Source: Coriobacteriia bacterium (GTDB lineage Bacteria; Actinomycetota; Coriobacteriia; Anaerosomatales; Anaerosomataceae). From it: a stretch of DNA of 64,000 nt. The stretch spans positions 62,001-126,000 of the forward strand of contig JAUSBK010000007.1 of assembly GCA_030652115.1 (NCBI GenBank). The letters are read 5' to 3'. The translations under genes and the position numbers were made by a program. Below, in pieces: positions 62,114 to 64,000 of this stretch; position 1 is the stretch's first letter; each line of letters starts with the position of its first letter. Under the pieces are notes generated by a model that saw only the letters and a program-made list of their open reading frames with translations, searched no databases and was not told the DNA's origin.

Positions 62114-63472
62114 ATGGCCTCCCGAGAGTCCATCATCATCGGCGTCACCCTGAAGCATCTCGTCGCGGCGCTTCCGCGCGCGCGCTTCGGACTCGCGTCA
62201 GGACCACGTCGCCGAGCCGAGTGGGCACGCGCACTCAGGCTAGCCTTTGAGGAGCTCGGTCCGGCGTTCATCAAGCTCGGACAACTGATCTCGGTGCGCC
62301 CCGACGAGTTCTCCGAGGAGCTCGTCACCCAGATGCGCACCATGCAAGACGCGGTCCCCGCGCTTCCGGCGCGCGCGATTCGCGACGTCATCATCACGGA
62401 GTTCGGTGTGCCGCCCGAGCAGTTGTGGGCGACGTTCGACAACGAGCCGCTCGCCTCGGCGTCCATCGCGCAGGTGCATCGCGCAACGCTCGCCTCACCG
62501 TACCGGCCGGTCTGGGGCGAGACGCTGCCGGCGGGCGCCGATGTGGTCGTGAAGGTCGTGCGGCCCGGCGCCGCCGAGTCGATCCGCTCGGACATCGTCG
62601 TTGCGCGCAAGCTGCTCACCCGCGTCGGCCGGACGGCCTTCGGCAGACGAGTCGACCCGGTGGCGCTCCTCGACGAGTTTGCGGTGACCGTCGAACGTGA
62701 GCTGGACTTGCGCACCGAGGGTCGTGTGGCCGATCGGTTCCTGTTCGACTTCCGCGACGATCCAAAGGTCGTTGCGCCGCGCATCGTGTGGCCGCGCAGC
62801 ACTGCCCAGGTGCTCACGATGGAGTTCATGCGCGGTTGGAGGCTCACCGATATCGAGGAGGCGAAGGCGGCCGGCGTGGACTGCTTCGGCCTCGCGGTGC
62901 ACGGAGCGACAGCGTTCATGCGACAGGTCTTCGTGTACGGCCGCTACCACGCCGACCTCCACCCGGCGAACCTGTTCGTGACGCCCGAGAACACGATCGC
63001 GTATCTGGACTTCGGCATCACCGGCTATCTGACGCCGGAGGAGCGCATGAACATCACGCAGGTGATGGCGGCGCTCGTGTACCGGGACCCGGACCGCGCG
63101 CTGAAGTACTCCGCCGAGTTGGGCGTGCACGTGCCCGATGACCGCATCGAGCCGGTCCGGCGCGGTCTGGGCGAGCTGCTCGACGGCACGACGAGGCCCG
63201 ACGGGACCCGCGACTTCGCGCACTTCGGCCTCGGCTTCCTGAAGCTCCTTGGCGAGCACGGCATCAAGATCCCGAGCGGCTACGGGCTGCTGATCAAGTC
63301 GCTTGCGACGGTGGAGGGCGTGGCGCGGGCGCTCTATCCGGAGATCGACATCGTGGCCACGGCGCAACCGTTCACCACGCGCATCCTGGGTCGGGCGATG
63401 GGAGACCCGGCGCGACTGTACGAGCGCATGCCGATGGCGATCCGGGCGGCACTCAGGGAGCTTGTGGCATAG
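62114..63472 (+). CDS. ABC1/UbiB-family atypical protein kinase
   Basis: The 452-residue protein shows the UbiB/ADCK signatures: the KxGQ motif (FEELGPAFIKLGQLISVRPDEF), the Ala-rich nucleotide loop (ASASIAQVHRA), ExD (VTVERELDLRTEG), MEFMRGWRLTDIE, the catalytic HADLHPANLFV and the metal-binding Asp in YLDFGITGYL. Members support isoprenoid-quinone synthesis or lipid homeostasis through ATPase activity. It lacks the C-terminal membrane helices of many UbiB proteins. ATG 62114 gives the usual N-terminus. Confidence 0.88.
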   Translation: MASRESIIIGVTLKHLVAALPRARFGLASGPRRRAEWARALRLAFEELGPAFIKLGQLISVRPDEFSEELVTQMRTMQDAVPALPARAIRDVIITEFGVPPEQLWATFDNEPLASASIAQVHRATLASPYRPVWGETLPAGADVVVKVVRPGAAESIRSDIVVARKLLTRVGRTAFGRRVDPVALLDEFAVTVERELDLRTEGRVADRFLFDFRDDPKVVAPRIVWPRSTAQVLTMEFMRGWRLTDIEEAKAAGVDCFGLAVHGATAFMRQVFVYGRYHADLHPANLFVTPENTIAYLDFGITGYLTPEERMNITQVMAALVYRDPDRALKYSAELGVHVPDDRIEPVRRGLGELLDGTTRPDGTRDFAHFGLGFLKLLGEHGIKIPSGYGLLIKSLATVEGVARALYPEIDIVATAQPFTTRILGRAMGDPARLYERMPMAIRAALRELVA

Positions 63473-63504
63473 ACGCGCCGGGGGCGCGGGAGACGGGGGG
63501 CGTC

Positions 63505-63942
63505 ATGAACGAGCAGGCAGTGGTGCGGCATGATCACACAGCGTACTGGCGTGGGGCGCTCTGGGGGGTCGGGGTCGCAGTGTGCGCCTCGGTGTTGGCC
63601 TCGGCGGTCTTCGTGGTCGGAGTCGGTATCGCCGAGTTCTCGGCGATCATGTTCGGATTCACCGAAGAAGTGGGAGTGCCGGTCTTCGGGGTGATCATCG
63701 CGCTGACGGCGATCGCGTACGCCGTCTTCATCCACATGATCGTGCGAGGGATAGGCCGGTCGGCCGAGGTGCCGTGGACGATTTGGCCGGCGATGGCGGC
63801 GCTGCCCACCGCGTGGGTGTTCATCGTGCTCGCCAGCGGCTCAGACGTACTCGAGCCGATCCTCGCGATCATGCAGCTCGTCGGCATCGCGATCGCGTTC
63901 GTGACGCTCGGCCAGCATCGCTGGGCGCAGGTGGCGCGATGA
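63505..63942 (+). CDS. Small four-helix membrane protein, unknown function
   Basis: The 145-residue protein has four hydrophobic segments (WGVGVAVCASVLASAVFVVG, VPVFGVIIALTAIAYAVFI, WPAMAALPTAWVFIVLA, LAIMQLVGIAIAFVTLG) with short loops and a His/Tyr-containing N-terminus. I do not recognise a family. It lies 32 bp after the UbiB-like gene and overlaps the next start by four bases, so it belongs to the same transcription unit. Confidence 0.6.
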   Translation: MNEQAVVRHDHTAYWRGALWGVGVAVCASVLASAVFVVGVGIAEFSAIMFGFTEEVGVPVFGVIIALTAIAYAVFIHMIVRGIGRSAEVPWTIWPAMAALPTAWVFIVLASGSDVLEPILAIMQLVGIAIAFVTLGQHRWAQVAR

Positions 63943-64000
63943 GGCCGGGTGCGCAGACGGCGGGGATCACGCTGGCGGTCCTGCTGTGCCTGGTGACCGC
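63939..64000 (+). CDS. Start of an exported protein, cut by the window end
   Basis: ATG 63939 overlaps the preceding stop (ATGA) and opens a frame reading MRPGAQTAGITLAVLLCLVTA, which looks like a signal peptide or membrane anchor. The window ends after 20 codons, so nothing more can be said about its product. Confidence 0.5.
   Translation, partial: MRPGAQTAGITLAVLLCLVT

Overview
The window is a gene-dense, high-GC stretch with frequent GTG starts and four-base stop/start overlaps. Its -10 boxes read TANNNT, and several genes look leaderless. The gene content fits a deep-branching, probably anaerobic actinobacterium of the Coriobacteriia/OPB41 kind; this is inference from gene families, not a phylogeny. 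Supporting traits are an adjacent rpsA-coaE-uvrB block, an ANTAR two-component pair (PdtaS/PdtaR type), a GGDD-type (pyrophosphate-like) phosphofructokinase, an archaeal-type class I aldolase, a three-piece glutamate synthase and heterodisulfide-reductase modules. Two genes carry an in-frame TGA best read as selenocysteine.

Layout. 1-3.5 kb: a truncated secreted protease, a PQQ-propeller lipoprotein and a vapBC pair with a palindromic operator. 3.5-12.8 kb: a complete tryptophan operon behind a UGG-specifier T-box (trpE, trpGD fusion, trpC, trpB2, trpF, an SGNH-like lipoprotein, trpB, trpA). 12.8-15.2 kb: a minus-strand cassette of three unknown genes and a thioredoxin-like lipoprotein with a UxxC motif. 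15.3-22.3 kb: nadE, an acetyltransferase, class I aldolase, accDA, phosphofructokinase and a class II aldolase. 22.3-26.1 kb: a MacB-like ABC system with an exported partner. 26.2-31.5 kb: UvrD-like helicase, adenosine deaminase, an MFS transporter, tRNA-Leu(CAA) and a membrane protein.

31.6-41.6 kb is a nitrogen-assimilation island. PdtaS/PdtaR-type sensor and ANTAR regulator genes are followed by a leader with two A1/G4 hexaloops overlapping a terminator, the signature of ANTAR antitermination. The leader precedes an HdrC-HdrB-like fusion and three glutamate synthase subunits. Next come glnA and an orphan OmpR-type regulator whose receiver lacks the phosphoacceptor Asp (GlnR-like). The glnA promoter has GAAAC repeats 11 bp apart. 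The island is likely controlled at two levels, RNA antitermination and DNA binding.

41.6-54.5 kb: an HMA-like/cupredoxin-like exported protein, a methyltransferase, polA, a response regulator-kinase-ABC exporter module, rpsA with a 28-Asp run, coaE and uvrB. 54.5-59.2 kb: a palindromic repeat related to one inside trpA, four paralogous membrane-anchored proteins and an ABC-2 exporter. 59.2-64 kb: a Zn/Cd-type P1B ATPase whose second metal-binding motif is UxxC, then a small coiled-coil protein, a UbiB-family kinase and a membrane protein. No rRNA, CRISPR array, insertion sequence or prophage was seen.
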